DNA of 64,000 nucleotides, taken from Rheinheimera sp. 4Y26. Its GTDB lineage: Bacteria > Pseudomonadota > Gammaproteobacteria > Enterobacterales > Alteromonadaceae. The stretch covers positions 248,001 to 312,000 of the forward strand of contig NZ_JAOBWS010000003.1 in NCBI RefSeq assembly GCF_025245835.1. Reading direction: 5' to 3'. Shown here piece by piece: positions 24,516-33,605 of the stretch. Both the position numbers and the translations under genes were made by a program. The stretch's first letter is position 1. Each line of letters begins with the position of its first letter. The notes under the pieces were generated by a model. That model made no database searches. It was not told the DNA's origin and saw only the letters and a list, made by a program, of their open reading frames with translations.

Positions 24516-25280
24516 ATGCAGGCCAGAACACCGTTATCAGCAATCTTCATGAAATTGCGCTGTGCGCTGGTACTGGCCATCCTTTTTGCTGCGCTGCCCT
24601 GTGCAGCGTCAGAACCTTTGCGCATCAAAATGGGACTGCATAATTTTCCACCCGATTTTATTGTCAGCAACGACGGCCAAAGTTGTGGTGGCCCGGGTTT
24701 TGAACTCAGCCGCCGTATTTTTGCCATGCAGCAGATTGAAGTTGAAGCTGTGTGCGTCACGCCGGCGCGGATGTATCTGCTGCTCGACAGCGGTGAGCTG
24801 GATTTAAGCATCAATATTAAAAGCACTAAAGCATTGGCACCTCAGCAGGGGCAGCATCTGTTTGTGGCGCCCCCCTACTCAGAGCTGCAACTGGTGATGT
24901 ACAGCCATAAAAACCGTGGTCAGGCGCCCAGAGATAACTCAGTGGCGCTGATCCGTGGTTTTGATTATCAGGGCCAGCGCGCCAAATTGCTTGAACGTGG
25001 TTTTATCCCTGTGGACTTACCCGATAGCACCAGCGCCAGCGACTTATTTTTACATCAGCGCAGCCAGCATTTATTAACCTATGACGGCCCGTTTCGCGCT
25101 TATGCACAAGCCAAAGATGCCAGTCTGCTGAAAAACTTAGAGCGCAAGGCACTCAGTAGCATTGATACATTTTATGTGTTGTCGGCGCGCTCGCCCCATC
25201 AAAGCCGGATGCAACAAGCAATTGTTTCTTATGCAAAAAAACATCAGTGCCGTTACATCAAAGCTTGTGTGCCGGAATAA
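24516..25280 (+). CDS. Periplasmic type-2 solute-binding-like protein, orphan
   Basis: 254 residues. ATG 24516 has AGGTGATGTT before it; ATG 24549 would give a tighter signal peptide (MKLRCALVLAILFAALPCAASE). The fold follows SBP_bac_3 proteins: PLRIKMGLHNFPPDFI, GPGFELSRRIF, RMYLLLDSGELDLSINI and QLVMYSHKN. No ABC permease or ATPase is nearby. Orphans like this one often serve as sensory partners or are tied to respiratory or signalling genes. Four cysteines are present, including QSCGG and HQCRYIKACVPE, and might form disulfides. Confidence 0.75.
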   Translation: MQARTPLSAIFMKLRCALVLAILFAALPCAASEPLRIKMGLHNFPPDFIVSNDGQSCGGPGFELSRRIFAMQQIEVEAVCVTPARMYLLLDSGELDLSINIKSTKALAPQQGQHLFVAPPYSELQLVMYSHKNRGQAPRDNSVALIRGFDYQGQRAKLLERGFIPVDLPDSTSASDLFLHQRSQHLLTYDGPFRAYAQAKDASLLKNLERKALSSIDTFYVLSARSPHQSRMQQAIVSYAKKHQCRYIKACVPE

Positions 25281-25290
25281 CTGCATCAAG

Positions 25291-25320
25291 GCCAACAAGA
25301 TCAGTCTTGTTGCGGGCCAA
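25291..25320 (+). other. Hairpin directly before acpH
   Basis: CAACAAGA (25293-25300), loop TCAG, TCTTGTTG (25305-25312). It can be lengthened by GGCC on both sides with a small bulge. It has no T-run and ends within a few bases of the acpH start, so it may influence translation rather than stop transcription. Confidence 0.35.
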
Positions 25321-25322
25321 AG

Positions 25323-25925
25323 ATGAACTATCTGGCGCATTTATATTTTGCTGACAACAACACAGAATCCCGGATTGGTAATTTACTGGGAGATTTTTGC
25401 CGTGGTGTTGATTTAACTGCGCTTTCACCCGCAACAAAAGCGGGCCTGATGCAGCACAGAGCCATCGACCGTTTTACTGACGCGGCACCAGAGGTGCATG
25501 CGGCTAAATTGTTATTTGCCGCCAAACGCCGCCGTTTTGCCGGTGTAGCGCTGGATGTATTGTTTGATCACTACTTAATCAAACACTGGCCGGTGTTTCA
25601 CCCTGAACCATTTTTACTGTATAAAAGCCGCCTTTATCAGCAACTGTGGCAGGACAGAGCTTTGATGCCAGAGCGCATGGCAACCACCATCAGTTATCTG
25701 GTGCCACAAGACTGGTTTGGCAGTTATGCGTCACTTGAAGGCATTGGCCAGGCGCTGGATCGTATCGCCGGCCGTTTGCGATTTGCCAACGAATTTTCCG
25801 GTGTTATCAGCGATTTCACTGCCTATCAGCCGCAGTTTGAGCAGTTGTTTTTGCAGTTTTTCCCAAAGCTGCAGGCATTTGTCAGGCAATACCAGGCAGC
25901 GCAGCCTGCTTGCGCAGGAAATTAG
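25323..25925 (+). CDS. acpH: Acyl carrier protein phosphodiesterase
   Basis: 200 residues, close to the usual length of AcpH. Recognisable motifs are MNYLAHLYFA, IGNLLGDFCRG, MQHRAIDRFTD, RRRFAGVALDVLFDHYLI and LEGIGQALDRIAGRL. The many His and Asp residues are those of the HD-like metal site. The enzyme removes the 4'-phosphopantetheine prosthetic group from acyl carrier protein in the cytosol. A hairpin sits just upstream, and the ribosome-binding region is weak (GGGCCAAAG). Confidence 0.9.
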   Translation: MNYLAHLYFADNNTESRIGNLLGDFCRGVDLTALSPATKAGLMQHRAIDRFTDAAPEVHAAKLLFAAKRRRFAGVALDVLFDHYLIKHWPVFHPEPFLLYKSRLYQQLWQDRALMPERMATTISYLVPQDWFGSYASLEGIGQALDRIAGRLRFANEFSGVISDFTAYQPQFEQLFLQFFPKLQAFVRQYQAAQPACAGN

Positions 25926-25998
25926 CTGCCGGATATTTTAAAAACTTGCTAAACTAGCGCGCAGAATTTTTCCTTATTATTGCTTCACGGAGAGCCCA

Positions 25999-26388
25999 AT
26001 GAGTCAATTCCCGGATGATGGCAACGGCGATATGCTACAGGCACTGGCTGACGCCGGTGTGGATCTGAGCAAAAGCCTGGAGCTGGATTTTTATTTAGTA
26101 TTTCCGGACAAACAAAAAGCCGAAACCGCACTCAATGCTTTAACAGCACTGGATGAAGGTGGTGAAGTTGAACTGAACTTTAACGATTTGGAACAATGGG
26201 AGCTGATTGTCAGCCTGACAATGGTGCCGGATCATGCTGCTATCACGGCCAAAGAAGCGGAACTGGACAAATTTGCGAAAAAATTTGGCGGTTACAACGA
26301 CGGCTGGGGTGTGATGCAACATCAGGACGGCGACGACGACTTTGCTGACGATCACGAATGTGATGACGACTGTGATCACCATCACTAA
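25999..26388 (+). CDS. RraB family protein (RNase E activity regulator type)
   Basis: 129 residues. ATG 25999 has GGAGAG before it. The protein follows the RraB pattern: LELDFYLVFPDKQKAETAL, ELIVSLTMVPDHAAIT, AKKFGGYNDGWG, then a very acidic C-terminal tail (DGDDDFADDHE, CDDDCDHHH). In E. coli RraB binds RNase E and lowers RNA decay. This copy is close to RraB-family proteins, but the ending is histidine- and cysteine-rich, which could bind metal. It is a single gene with a strong terminator. Confidence 0.82.
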   Translation: MSQFPDDGNGDMLQALADAGVDLSKSLELDFYLVFPDKQKAETALNALTALDEGGEVELNFNDLEQWELIVSLTMVPDHAAITAKEAELDKFAKKFGGYNDGWGVMQHQDGDDDFADDHECDDDCDHHH

Positions 26389-26416
26389 AAGCTGATCTGT
26401 TAAAACGTCGTTTTTC

Positions 26417-26448
26417 AAAAAAAGCAGCTGATTACTCAGCTGCTTTTT
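26417..26448 (+). terminator. Bidirectional terminator between the RraB-type and excalibur genes
   Basis: AGCAGCTGA (26423-26431), loop TTAC, TCAGCTGCT (26436-26444), with TTTTT on the plus side and a run of A (T on the minus strand) on the other. It serves the plus-strand RraB gene and can stop the minus-strand gene ending at 26532. Confidence 0.9.
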
Positions 26449-26531
26449 ACTATTAAATCCTGTCTGGTTTCATTTCTTTCAAATTTGGCCACATCAGCTT
26501 CAGCGGAGCAAAATCCGAAAAAAATCCGGTT

Positions 26532-26927
26532 TTACCAGCGTGTATCCCTTTCACAGGGAATACCGTCAAGATCACTATCCATTTTGGTATTGGGGCAATT
26601 TTTAATAAAAAACACCGCTTCCTCTCTGGAATTCATCTGACTGCACATAGTACGGCCATCACAGGAAAAACCTGTGGTTGCTTCCCCGGCACTGAAGAAA
26701 GCACTGTCGTGACTCTGACTGTTGTCGCTATCGTCAGCGTAATTTTCAGTGGCGACCCGGCCCTCGGCAATACCTGCAGCGCCCGTACTGACTGGCGCCA
26801 GATATTCGTCAGGCACAGTACCAATGGCAGGTACAGCCACCAGTTGTGGTGGTTGCTGGTAAATTAATTTGCCGGTCACTAAACCAATGCCAAAAGCAGC
26901 CAGCCCAACCATCACATAGCCATTCAT
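26532..26927 (-). CDS. Membrane-anchored excalibur-type calcium-binding protein
   Basis: 131 residues from ATG 26927, with GGGAG upstream. One N-terminal transmembrane helix (VMVGLAAFGIGLVTGKLIY) is followed by a flexible acidic linker. The C-terminal domain of about 45 residues has CDGRTMCSQMNSREEAVFF, KNCPN and DSDLDGIPCE. The DxDxDGxxCE loop with its preceding cysteines is the excalibur motif, thought to bind calcium with a disulfide-stabilised loop. The role is unknown; periplasmic display from the inner membrane is likely. Confidence 0.85.
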   Translation of the reverse strand: MNGYVMVGLAAFGIGLVTGKLIYQQPPQLVAVPAIGTVPDEYLAPVSTGAAGIAEGRVATENYADDSDNSQSHDSAFFSAGEATTGFSCDGRTMCSQMNSREEAVFFIKNCPNTKMDSDLDGIPCERDTRW

Positions 26928-26977
26928 TCCAGATTGCTCCCTTTTTTAGTATTCAAAACCTATAACTTCATCAGATG

Positions 26978-27448
26978 TTAGCCGCCAAACAACAATTGCC
27001 AGAAACCTGGGCTGCGCTCTTTATGATATTGCTTTTTCAGGCTATCCACTTTAGCCAGCTGCTGTTTTGCCGCCGGCAGATCGCCCGCCGTCAGCATCTG
27101 TTGCACCAACGTCAATTGTTGCTGCACTTCACTGAGCCCTTGCTGGAATAAGGGCTGTTTCTCTGCGGGAAACTGATATTGTTGCACCCTGGCAACTTCA
27201 TGTTGTAAAGCATTGATTTCATTTTGCATTTGAGGAATATCGCCAGCTGCAAGCGCCTTTTTATAATACAACGCCATGGCTTTCATCGTGGCTTCGACAT
27301 CTGTAGTGGCCTCAACTGTTGCAGTGGCGGCTGCACTTACCTGCTCTTCGAGCGGCTGCGCATGCAAAGCCTGATTCAGACAGCACAGGCTGAGGACAGA
27401 GAACAATAAGGAGAATTTTTTAACTCCGGATAACGACAGCAGCTTCAT
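26978..27448 (-). CDS. Periplasmic cytochrome b562-family protein
   Basis: 156 residues with a signal peptide (SVLSLCCLNQALHAQ). The mature protein is a Q/A-rich four-helix pattern matching cytochrome b562. The helix-1 methionine ligand aligns in VEATMKAMALYYKK and the helix-4 histidine ligand in LKKQYHKE. The middle helices are QNEINALQHEVARVQQYQF and LSEVQQQLTLVQQML. Both haem ligands seem present, so haem binding is possible, but related proteins exist without haem. It carries electrons or has an unknown periplasmic role. It may share a transcript with the excalibur gene 50 bases downstream. Confidence 0.7.
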   Translation of the reverse strand: MKLLSLSGVKKFSLLFSVLSLCCLNQALHAQPLEEQVSAAATATVEATTDVEATMKAMALYYKKALAAGDIPQMQNEINALQHEVARVQQYQFPAEKQPLFQQGLSEVQQQLTLVQQMLTAGDLPAAKQQLAKVDSLKKQYHKERSPGFWQLLFGG

Positions 27449-27597
27449 AACATCTCTTTGTCAAAAAAACAGCCGGCATTCTAGCACAGAACATAAATCC
27501 ACTTGCAGTACCCCACTCTGGCTGTTGCGCCGGTCAGGCCCTTTGGCTAGACTACTGCATTTTCTTTGATCACACAGCACAGAGCGAGATTGTAGCC

Positions 27598-28299
27598 ATG
27601 GGCGCACAATGGAAAGCAAAACATAAGCAGGATACTGCAGCGGCGAAAGGCCGTATTTTTACCAAACTAGCCAAAGAAATTATGATGGCGGCGAAAAACG
27701 GCGCCGATCCTTCAATGAACGCCAAACTGCGTTTAGCCATTGAAACCGCCCGCAAGGCTTCAATGCCAAAAGACACGCTGGAACGTGCCATTAAAAAAGG
27801 CGCGGGTTTACTGGATGGCCCGGTGAACTACGAGCACGTAGTGTACGAAGGTTTTGCCCCACATCAGGTGCCGGTGATTGTTGAATGTTTAACCGACAAC
27901 AAAAACCGTTCAGCGCAAAGTATGCGTATTCTGTTCCGTAAAGGTCAGCTTGGCACTTCAGGTTCAGTGTCATGGGACTTTGATTATTTAGGTGCTATTG
28001 AAGCAACAGCCGACAACAAAGACGCTGATGTAGAAGTTGCCGCTATTGAAGCCGGTGCTCAGGATTTTGAGCAGGACGAAGACGGCAGTGTAATTTTTTA
28101 CACTGAACCTACTGATCTGGACCTGGTGCAAAAAGCCCTGCCGGAATTTGGTTTTAGCGTCAGCTCCGCCAAGCTGATTTACAAACCAAAGAACCCGGTG
28201 AGCCTGGATGACGCGGCCCGCGCTGAAGTAGAAGCTTTCCTCGAAGCCATCGACAACGATGACGATGTGCAAACAGTGTATGTGGGTTTAGGCGGATAA
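27598..28299 (+). CDS. YebC/PmpR/TACO1 family protein
   Basis: 233 residues, full length. The family start [19 protein letters not shown] is followed by [58 protein letters not shown] and [16 protein letters not shown]. The acidic end ([16 protein letters not shown]) is typical. Members act as DNA-binding regulators or, as shown for some, help ribosomes through difficult sequences. The MGAQWKAKH start marks the YeeN-like subgroup rather than YebC linked to ruvC, and no ruv genes are near. The ribosome-binding site is weak. Confidence 0.93.
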   Translation: MGAQWKAKHKQDTAAAKGRIFTKLAKEIMMAAKNGADPSMNAKLRLAIETARKASMPKDTLERAIKKGAGLLDGPVNYEHVVYEGFAPHQVPVIVECLTDNKNRSAQSMRILFRKGQLGTSGSVSWDFDYLGAIEATADNKDADVEVAAIEAGAQDFEQDEDGSVIFYTEPTDLDLVQKALPEFGFSVSSAKLIYKPKNPVSLDDAARAEVEAFLEAIDNDDDVQTVYVGLGG

Positions 28300-28322
28300 T
28301 GAGCCGCGCCCAGTGTCATCCG

Positions 28323-28348
28323 ACAAAGGAGCTGTAAAGCTCCTTTGT
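28323..28348 (+). terminator. Terminator after the YebC-family gene
   Basis: ACAAAGGAGCT (28323-28333), loop GTAA, AGCTCCTTTGT (28338-28348). This is a perfect 11-bp stem. The tail (GCTAAATAACCTTTTG) has only weak T content. Confidence 0.7.
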
Positions 28349-28800
28349 GCTAAATAACCTTTTGTTTTTATTCTGCACTATCCATCAGCTATCAGCTACA
28401 CCCTTTGAACCTGAGCATATTTGCAACCACAGCACTTCACTGATATTGCTTTAGCTTTTGTCCGCGCCATAATTTTTCATGCTGCACAATTTTGTACATT
28501 CCACATATCGAGCCAAATCAAATTGTTATCTCAATGATACAACACAGCTGATGTGATAGCCCTGTTCAAATTGCTGCGGATAGTTAAAATCAAAACCGGC
28601 AAGTCAGTTGAAAAGCTGAACACGCAAAGCTATGGGCCTAAGGTTGAAAAACTAAGGTTGCCAGGTTGCAGCAGACACAGAGGTGGTCAGTCCATACCCT
28701 CACCGCCTGTTGACACTCTCCCTGCCGCTCTCATTGCCCGTGTTTTTGCATCAACACACAGCTCACTTAAATTAGGCAGCTCAGCAGCAAGGAAAACCCT
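28349..28800. other. Intergenic stretch before the chemoreceptor gene
   Basis: About 450 bases without a gene. There is a direct repeat of CTAAGGTTG (near 28637 and 28652). I see no match to a sigma-28 flagellar promoter. AAGGA seven bases before ATG 28801 is the ribosome-binding site of the chemoreceptor. Confidence 0.45.
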
Positions 28801-30105
28801 ATGTTTAATCAAAAACTCAAAATTGCGTTACAACAAAGCCAGCATGATCTGCAGTCGGTGCAACATTACATCAGCTCTATCGAACGCAATATTGCTGTGA
28901 TTGAATTTTTGCCCGATGGCACCATTTTGCATGCAAACAGGGCTTTTCTGGATACTGTAGGTTATCGCTGGGATGAAATTTGTGGCCGCCACCACAGTAT
29001 GTTTTGTGACAAGGAACATCAACAGAGCAAAACATACCAGCAGTTCTGGCAACAGCTGGCACAGGGTCACAGCCAGGCTGACACTTTTATGCGCCTTTGC
29101 AAAAACGGTCAGAAAATCTGGCTGGAGGCCACTTATTTTCCGGTGATTGAACAAGGCAAAGTGGTGAAAGTCGTTAAGTTTGCTGCCGACGTCAGCGCCA
29201 AAACCAGACAACTGATGGAACAGCAGGCCATTATTGCTGCCCTGCATAAATCACAGGCGATTATCGAATTCAGCCCATGCGGCCATATTCTGCATGCCAA
29301 TCAGAATTTCCTCGCCACTGTAGGTTACAGCCTGGAACAAATCTGTGGTCAACATCACCGGATGTTTTGTTTTGATGAATTTTACCGCCAGCAACCGGAT
29401 TTCTGGCAGGAACTGCAGCAGGGCCAGTTTAAATCCGGCCAGTTTGAGCGCAAAAATGCACAGGGCGAGGCTATATGGGTGGAAGCAACTTATAACCCGG
29501 TCTTTGATGAAGAACGGCGGGTGGTCAAAGTGATTAAATTTGCCAGTGATATCACCGCCTTGATCCGGCAACGTCAGGCAGTGCTGAATGCCACAGCCAC
29601 AGTTCAGCAAATCCAGCAACACAACACCGAGCTTTTTGCTCAGGGTGAACATCTGCTAAAACAAAGTGTTGATAATTCCGGAGCGGTGAATCTGGAAGTA
29701 AATAAAGCTGCCACTTTGCTGCAGCAGCTGGCAGAACAATCGCAGGCCATTTATGCCATGGTCAGCACTATTCGTCATATTGCGGATCAAACCAACTTGT
29801 TGGCATTAAATGCCGCCATCGAAGCAGCGCGGGCTGGCGAACATGGCCGTGGTTTTGCCGTGGTAGCCGATGAAGTCCGGCACCTGGCATCCAGCACCGG
29901 TCAGTCGACTGTCGAGATTGAAGCTGTAGTAAAAACCAATCTGGGCTTAACCCAAAAAGCACTGCAGAGTATGCAACAAGCCAGCACTGAGTCAGACCGC
30001 GGCCATGCACTGATCAACGACACTGCCGAGGTTTTTGTTGGCTTTCGCAACAGTAACGAACAAGTGCAGCATGCCGTGACTGAACTGTCGAAGTTCTGTG
30101 CCTGA
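28801..30105 (+). CDS. Cytosolic PAS-PAS methyl-accepting chemotaxis protein
   Basis: 434 residues without transmembrane segments. Two similar PAS domains follow each other (about 25-130 and 150-255), each with a [17 protein letters not shown]-like start and a [18 protein letters not shown]-like end. A short signalling domain (about 285-434) has the conserved tip [23 protein letters not shown] and [13 protein letters not shown]. It probably senses a small cytosolic ligand, redox state or cofactor and drives CheA. The signalling bundle is shorter than in membrane receptors, as is usual for this PAS-PAS type. No other chemotaxis gene is nearby. Confidence 0.92.
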   Translation: MFNQKLKIALQQSQHDLQSVQHYISSIERNIAVIEFLPDGTILHANRAFLDTVGYRWDEICGRHHSMFCDKEHQQSKTYQQFWQQLAQGHSQADTFMRLCKNGQKIWLEATYFPVIEQGKVVKVVKFAADVSAKTRQLMEQQAIIAALHKSQAIIEFSPCGHILHANQNFLATVGYSLEQICGQHHRMFCFDEFYRQQPDFWQELQQGQFKSGQFERKNAQGEAIWVEATYNPVFDEERRVVKVIKFASDITALIRQRQAVLNATATVQQIQQHNTELFAQGEHLLKQSVDNSGAVNLEVNKAATLLQQLAEQSQAIYAMVSTIRHIADQTNLLALNAAIEAARAGEHGRGFAVVADEVRHLASSTGQSTVEIEAVVKTNLGLTQKALQSMQQASTESDRGHALINDTAEVFVGFRNSNEQVQHAVTELSKFCA

Positions 30106-30192
30106 AAGTCCGGGCTGCGGTCTGATACCGCGCCGCGCTATAGGCACAGCTCTGGTTCGGCGCTATGATGACAGCTTTTTTATGCGGGAAGC

Positions 30193-30759
30193 ATGATGCG
30201 TCAGAATTATTCCAGCGAAGCATGCCAGCAAATCAGCTGGCACATTGCCGTTGCTTCAGCCAACCCGGCCAAAATTAAAGCAGTAAAACAATGTTTTACT
30301 GAAGTTTTTCCGGATAAAACCTTAGAGGTGCAAGGTTTTGCCGTGCCTTCAGGCGTAGCTGCGCAGCCAATGAGCAGCGAAGAAACTTTATTGGGAGCGC
30401 AAAACCGCATCAGCGCACTGAAACAGCAGGTGCAGGCCGATTTTTATGTCAGTATCGAAGCGGGTTTGGATGGTGAATTTACTTTTGCCTGGATGCTGAT
30501 TGAACATCAGGGCATTTTGGGCAAAGCACGCTCGGCCAGTCTGATGTTACCGCGCTCAGCCTTACAAATGCTGCATCAGGGGCAGGAGCTTGGGGATGTG
30601 ATGGACCAGTTATTTGGCACCGACAATATCAAACAGGCCGGTGGTGCTATTGCACTGCTAACAGGCCACAGACTCAGCCGCAGCAGTGTTTATCAACAGG
30701 CCCTGATACTGGCTTTGATCCCGTTTTTACAACCAGAGTTATACCCAAAGGCTCCGTAA
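30193..30759 (+). CDS. yjjX: Inosine/xanthosine triphosphatase (YjjX/NTPase PRRC1 type)
   Basis: 188 residues. Motifs of YjjX: IAVASANPAKIKAVKQCF, VPSGVAAQPMSSEETLLGAQNR, DFYVSIEAGLDGEF and LGDVMDQLFGTDNIKQ. It hydrolyses ITP and XTP, cleaning the nucleotide pool. Two adjacent ATG codons (30193, 30196) could start it; the second is better spaced from GGGAA. It is a single gene between the chemoreceptor and a convergent thioesterase gene. A GC-rich imperfect palindrome follows it (30764-30790). Confidence 0.9.
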   Translation: MMRQNYSSEACQQISWHIAVASANPAKIKAVKQCFTEVFPDKTLEVQGFAVPSGVAAQPMSSEETLLGAQNRISALKQQVQADFYVSIEAGLDGEFTFAWMLIEHQGILGKARSASLMLPRSALQMLHQGQELGDVMDQLFGTDNIKQAGGAIALLTGHRLSRSSVYQQALILALIPFLQPELYPKAP

Positions 30760-30814
30760 AACAGCAGGCCTGCAGCTGCAGTCCCTGCTAAACCGCAGCT
30801 GATGGCTGCAGTTA

Positions 30815-31201
30815 TCAGTTGGCCAGCAGCGCCAGTGCTTCAGGCACAAAAGGCCGGCCACGTTGATTCAGCGCAGTGCCTGTCACCAGCGCATCCAGCA
30901 GCACAGCACCGTCGCGGCTGCGCACGACTTGCTGGCGAAAGCCAAAACGTACTTTAGAAATTGGTTGATATTGCACTGTCACCGCAAATAAATCGCCGCT
31001 GGTTAATGAGCCTTTGTAATCCATTTCACTGCGCACCACCACCAGGTTAATGCCATCGCGCGCAAGAGCCGCAAAATCAATGCCTTTACTTAATAAAAAC
31101 TCATGGCGGGCATGTTCCAGATAATTAAAATACACGGCATTGTTCACAATACCTTGCATATCACATTCGTAATCCCGCACCTTAAAATCTACCGCAAACA
31201 C
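30815..31201 (-). CDS. Acyl-CoA thioesterase, hotdog fold (YbgC-like)
   Basis: 128 residues from GTG 31201, with CAGGAG six bases before. The 4-hydroxybenzoyl-CoA thioesterase signature is clear: FKVRDYECDMQGIVNNAVYFNYLEHARHEF, with the catalytic Asp in the DMQGIVNN loop. GINLVVVRSEMDYKGSL and LVTGTALNQRGRP follow. It cleaves acyl-CoA thioesters in the cytosol; the chain length is not readable. It lies 54 bases downstream of the methyltransferase gene on the same strand, so co-transcription is possible. Confidence 0.9.
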   Translation of the reverse strand: MFAVDFKVRDYECDMQGIVNNAVYFNYLEHARHEFLLSKGIDFAALARDGINLVVVRSEMDYKGSLTSGDLFAVTVQYQPISKVRFGFRQQVVRSRDGAVLLDALVTGTALNQRGRPFVPEALALLAN

Positions 31202-31255
31202 ATCAAGCTCCTGAAGTCACTGAAAAATAGGCCAATTGTCGCTGATTTTAACGCC

Positions 31256-32473
31256 TTAGCTGGTCGGTTCAGCGCTTGCAAGCAAGGTTTCCAGGCAATG
31301 CTGTTTGATGCCATAAAAAGCTTTCAGCTCAGCAATCTGGGCAAGTATCGCTTTGTTATCCTTTGGTTTTTTTCGCTTTTGCGCCAGGATCATTTTATTT
31401 TTGCTGGTATGTTCCAGACTAATAAATTCAAATACCTGAGTATCGTAACCATGGGCTTCGAGCAATAAAGCGCGCAGGCCATCAGTCAGCATTTCCGCCT
31501 GCTGGCCGGCATGGATCCCATGCACCAGCAAAGGAGATAATACCGGCGGGCTTAACAGCTGCGGCCGCAGCTCCTTATGACAACAAGGCGAACACATAAT
31601 AATTTCTGCGCCGGTGCGAATACCCATATGAATTGCATAATCGGTGGCGGTATCGCAGGCATGCAGCGCTATCATCACGTTAATACCACGGGCTTTAAAA
31701 TGTTTGACGTCTCCCTGCTCAAACTGCAGCCCATCAAGCTTAAGTGCCCGTGCTGTGTTATTGCATAAGTCCACTAACGGCTGGCGTAGCTCCACCCCTG
31801 TCACCTGAGCTTTCAGGCCAAGGGTGCTGGTCAGATAATCAAAGACGGCAAAAGTTAAATAAGCTTTGCCCGAACCAAAATCCGCTACATGCAAAGCCTG
31901 CTGCTGTGCCAGACCGGTTTGACTGATGGCTTTGGAAAGTACCTCAATAAACTTATTAATTTGCTTCCATTTTTTTGACATGGACGGAATAAGCTGGCCC
32001 TGTGCGTCGGTAATACCCAGCGCTTGTAAATAAGGCCGGCTTTGTTCAACAAAACGGTGTTTTTCTTTATTATGGGCCAAAATGGCCGGCGCTTTGCTGA
32101 GGGCAATTTTGCGTTTATTCAGAAGCACTTTGCCTTTTTTACTGATACCAAGCTGCACTTCCTGACTTTGGGTTTCCAACAACACATTATAAAAATCGCG
32201 GCCAATCCACTCTGTCAGCAGGTCACAAGCCTGAGGCAAGGTATAATTTTTGGTGGTGTCAAAGGTGCGGTTTTCCGCTAAAAACGACAACAACAACTCA
32301 TTTTTCAGCTGCACCGGCCTGATTTGCACCCGCTGTAACTCGGCATCCTGCCCCTGATATTTTGACAATAACAACCGTACCAGCACTCCGGCGGTAAAAG
32401 CCTGGCGGAACAGGTCGATAAATTCACTCAGTGCTGGATCTGTAGGGACGGCAATAGGCTCAATGGGGGTCAT
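31256..32473 (-). CDS. METTL25/RRNAD1-like SAM-dependent methyltransferase
   Basis: 405 residues. The N-terminal 180 residues are helical with a QEVQLGISKKGKVLLNKRK segment. The methyltransferase domain then shows motif I VADFGSGKAYLTFAVFDYL, an acidic ligand in VTGVELRQPLVDLC, and the cysteine-rich IIMCSPCCHKELRPQ typical of Methyltransf_32. HACDTATDYAIHMG is also conserved. Eukaryotic relatives are METTL25 and RRNAD1. The substrate in bacteria is not established; a ribosomal RNA or protein target is a guess. The lysine-rich tail (QKRKKPK) might bind RNA. Confidence 0.85.
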   Translation of the reverse strand: MTPIEPIAVPTDPALSEFIDLFRQAFTAGVLVRLLLSKYQGQDAELQRVQIRPVQLKNELLLSFLAENRTFDTTKNYTLPQACDLLTEWIGRDFYNVLLETQSQEVQLGISKKGKVLLNKRKIALSKAPAILAHNKEKHRFVEQSRPYLQALGITDAQGQLIPSMSKKWKQINKFIEVLSKAISQTGLAQQQALHVADFGSGKAYLTFAVFDYLTSTLGLKAQVTGVELRQPLVDLCNNTARALKLDGLQFEQGDVKHFKARGINVMIALHACDTATDYAIHMGIRTGAEIIMCSPCCHKELRPQLLSPPVLSPLLVHGIHAGQQAEMLTDGLRALLLEAHGYDTQVFEFISLEHTSKNKMILAQKRKKPKDNKAILAQIAELKAFYGIKQHCLETLLASAEPTS

Positions 32474-32521
32474 GCTGGTTCCGATGCAAAAAAATATCGC
32501 CGGATTATATCAGAGCCCGGC

Positions 32522-33481
32522 TTAAAACTGCTGCGCTGGCTTTATTGCTTCGTTTATTTTAATTTTTTCCACCCGGGTGGAAGCTGGTAACTGCAACCAG
32601 AATTCGTTGATGCTGGTAGGTGTGGCCGGCGGTAACACCGGATTTGGCAGCTCAAACACCAGCGACTGACTGTACTGACTGAGCGGAAATACATGCCGGC
32701 TCACCGGATGTTGTTGCATAAAAGCCTGCAACTGACCTGATATCGCCAGTGCCGTTAAGCCTTTTTGCAGCCGTTTGGCCAGAGGTTCATTGCTTTGTTT
32801 GACAAAAAAATACATAGCGTAGGGATACTTCAGCAACACATCAGTGCTGAACATCAGATCCGGATACTCTTTGGCAAAATGTGCCACTTCAGACGGGCCT
32901 TCAAACACACTACGCGGGAAATAATCACAACGTTTTTTACTGAGCAAAGACAACATCTGATCATAACCATCGACCCGTAAAACCTTCAGGCCAGCATGCT
33001 CCATAATGGTTGAATCCGGCCAGTTGCTGCCCTGACAGGCGGTAAGCTGCTGTAGCTCTGAAAAACTGCTCAACTGCTTAAAACCGGCCAAATCGGTTTT
33101 GCGGATCATAAAACCGCGCCAGCCTAAACCTCCACCAAGCAGCGGCACCCGGATAGGCAACAAATTTTTTTCCAGCTGCAAATCGGTGCCAAAACGATGT
33201 AAATCAATAAAATTACCTTTGTGCAGCATGTAAAACATATTGCCATGACGGGGTGGCATCAGCTCCTGCACCCGTGCTGGCCCAAACTCAGCTTCGGTTT
33301 GTTTAAGCACCAGCTGCAATAAATCCTGATAATAAGCATGGCTGGCTTCCTGAATCGACTGCTGCCCCAGGGTGCGGATCACAGTTTCTGTAGCAGATGC
33401 ACCTCTTGCCAGCCCAAACCAGAATAGCAATAACAACAGGGAAATGCGCAGGCGCGGTAGGCTGAACATCACAAAAAACAC
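32522..33481 (-). CDS. Exported solute-binding-like protein, orphan (type 2 fold)
   Basis: 319 residues. GTG 33481 has GAGG five bases upstream, but GTG 33472 and ATG 33469 also fit AAAGG spacing. The signal peptide (LRISLLLLLFWFGLARGASA) precedes a binding-protein fold: YYQDLLQLVLKQTEAEFG, LPIRVPLLGGGLGWRGFMIR, the conserved DYFPRSVFEGPSEV region and YAMYFFVKQ. Such orphans are common in Alteromonadales and tend to be sensors rather than transport parts. It may share a transcript with the methyltransferase gene 48 bases downstream. Confidence 0.75.
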   Translation of the reverse strand: MFFVMFSLPRLRISLLLLLFWFGLARGASATETVIRTLGQQSIQEASHAYYQDLLQLVLKQTEAEFGPARVQELMPPRHGNMFYMLHKGNFIDLHRFGTDLQLEKNLLPIRVPLLGGGLGWRGFMIRKTDLAGFKQLSSFSELQQLTACQGSNWPDSTIMEHAGLKVLRVDGYDQMLSLLSKKRCDYFPRSVFEGPSEVAHFAKEYPDLMFSTDVLLKYPYAMYFFVKQSNEPLAKRLQKGLTALAISGQLQAFMQQHPVSRHVFPLSQYSQSLVFELPNPVLPPATPTSINEFWLQLPASTRVEKIKINEAIKPAQQF

Positions 33482-33605
33482 CTTTACCTCATACAGATAG
33501 CTTTAGCATAGTGGAATTGCCCCGCCACAGCCAGCTATGCTTTACCAGCCCAGCCCGGCATAAAACCAGCCTCTGGCGGCATTTTTTCCACTCAGCTGAT
33601 TTCAG

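Noticed and set aside
28349-28800. Possible riboswitch or sigma-28 promoter before the chemoreceptor
   Set aside because: No match to the TAAA-N15-GCCGATAA pattern and no conserved riboswitch core could be recognised.
30764-30790. GC-rich palindrome between yjjX and the thioesterase gene as a terminator
   Set aside because: The stem is imperfect and the T-run is short (GTTTTAC on the minus strand). It may act as a terminator, but I would not annotate it.
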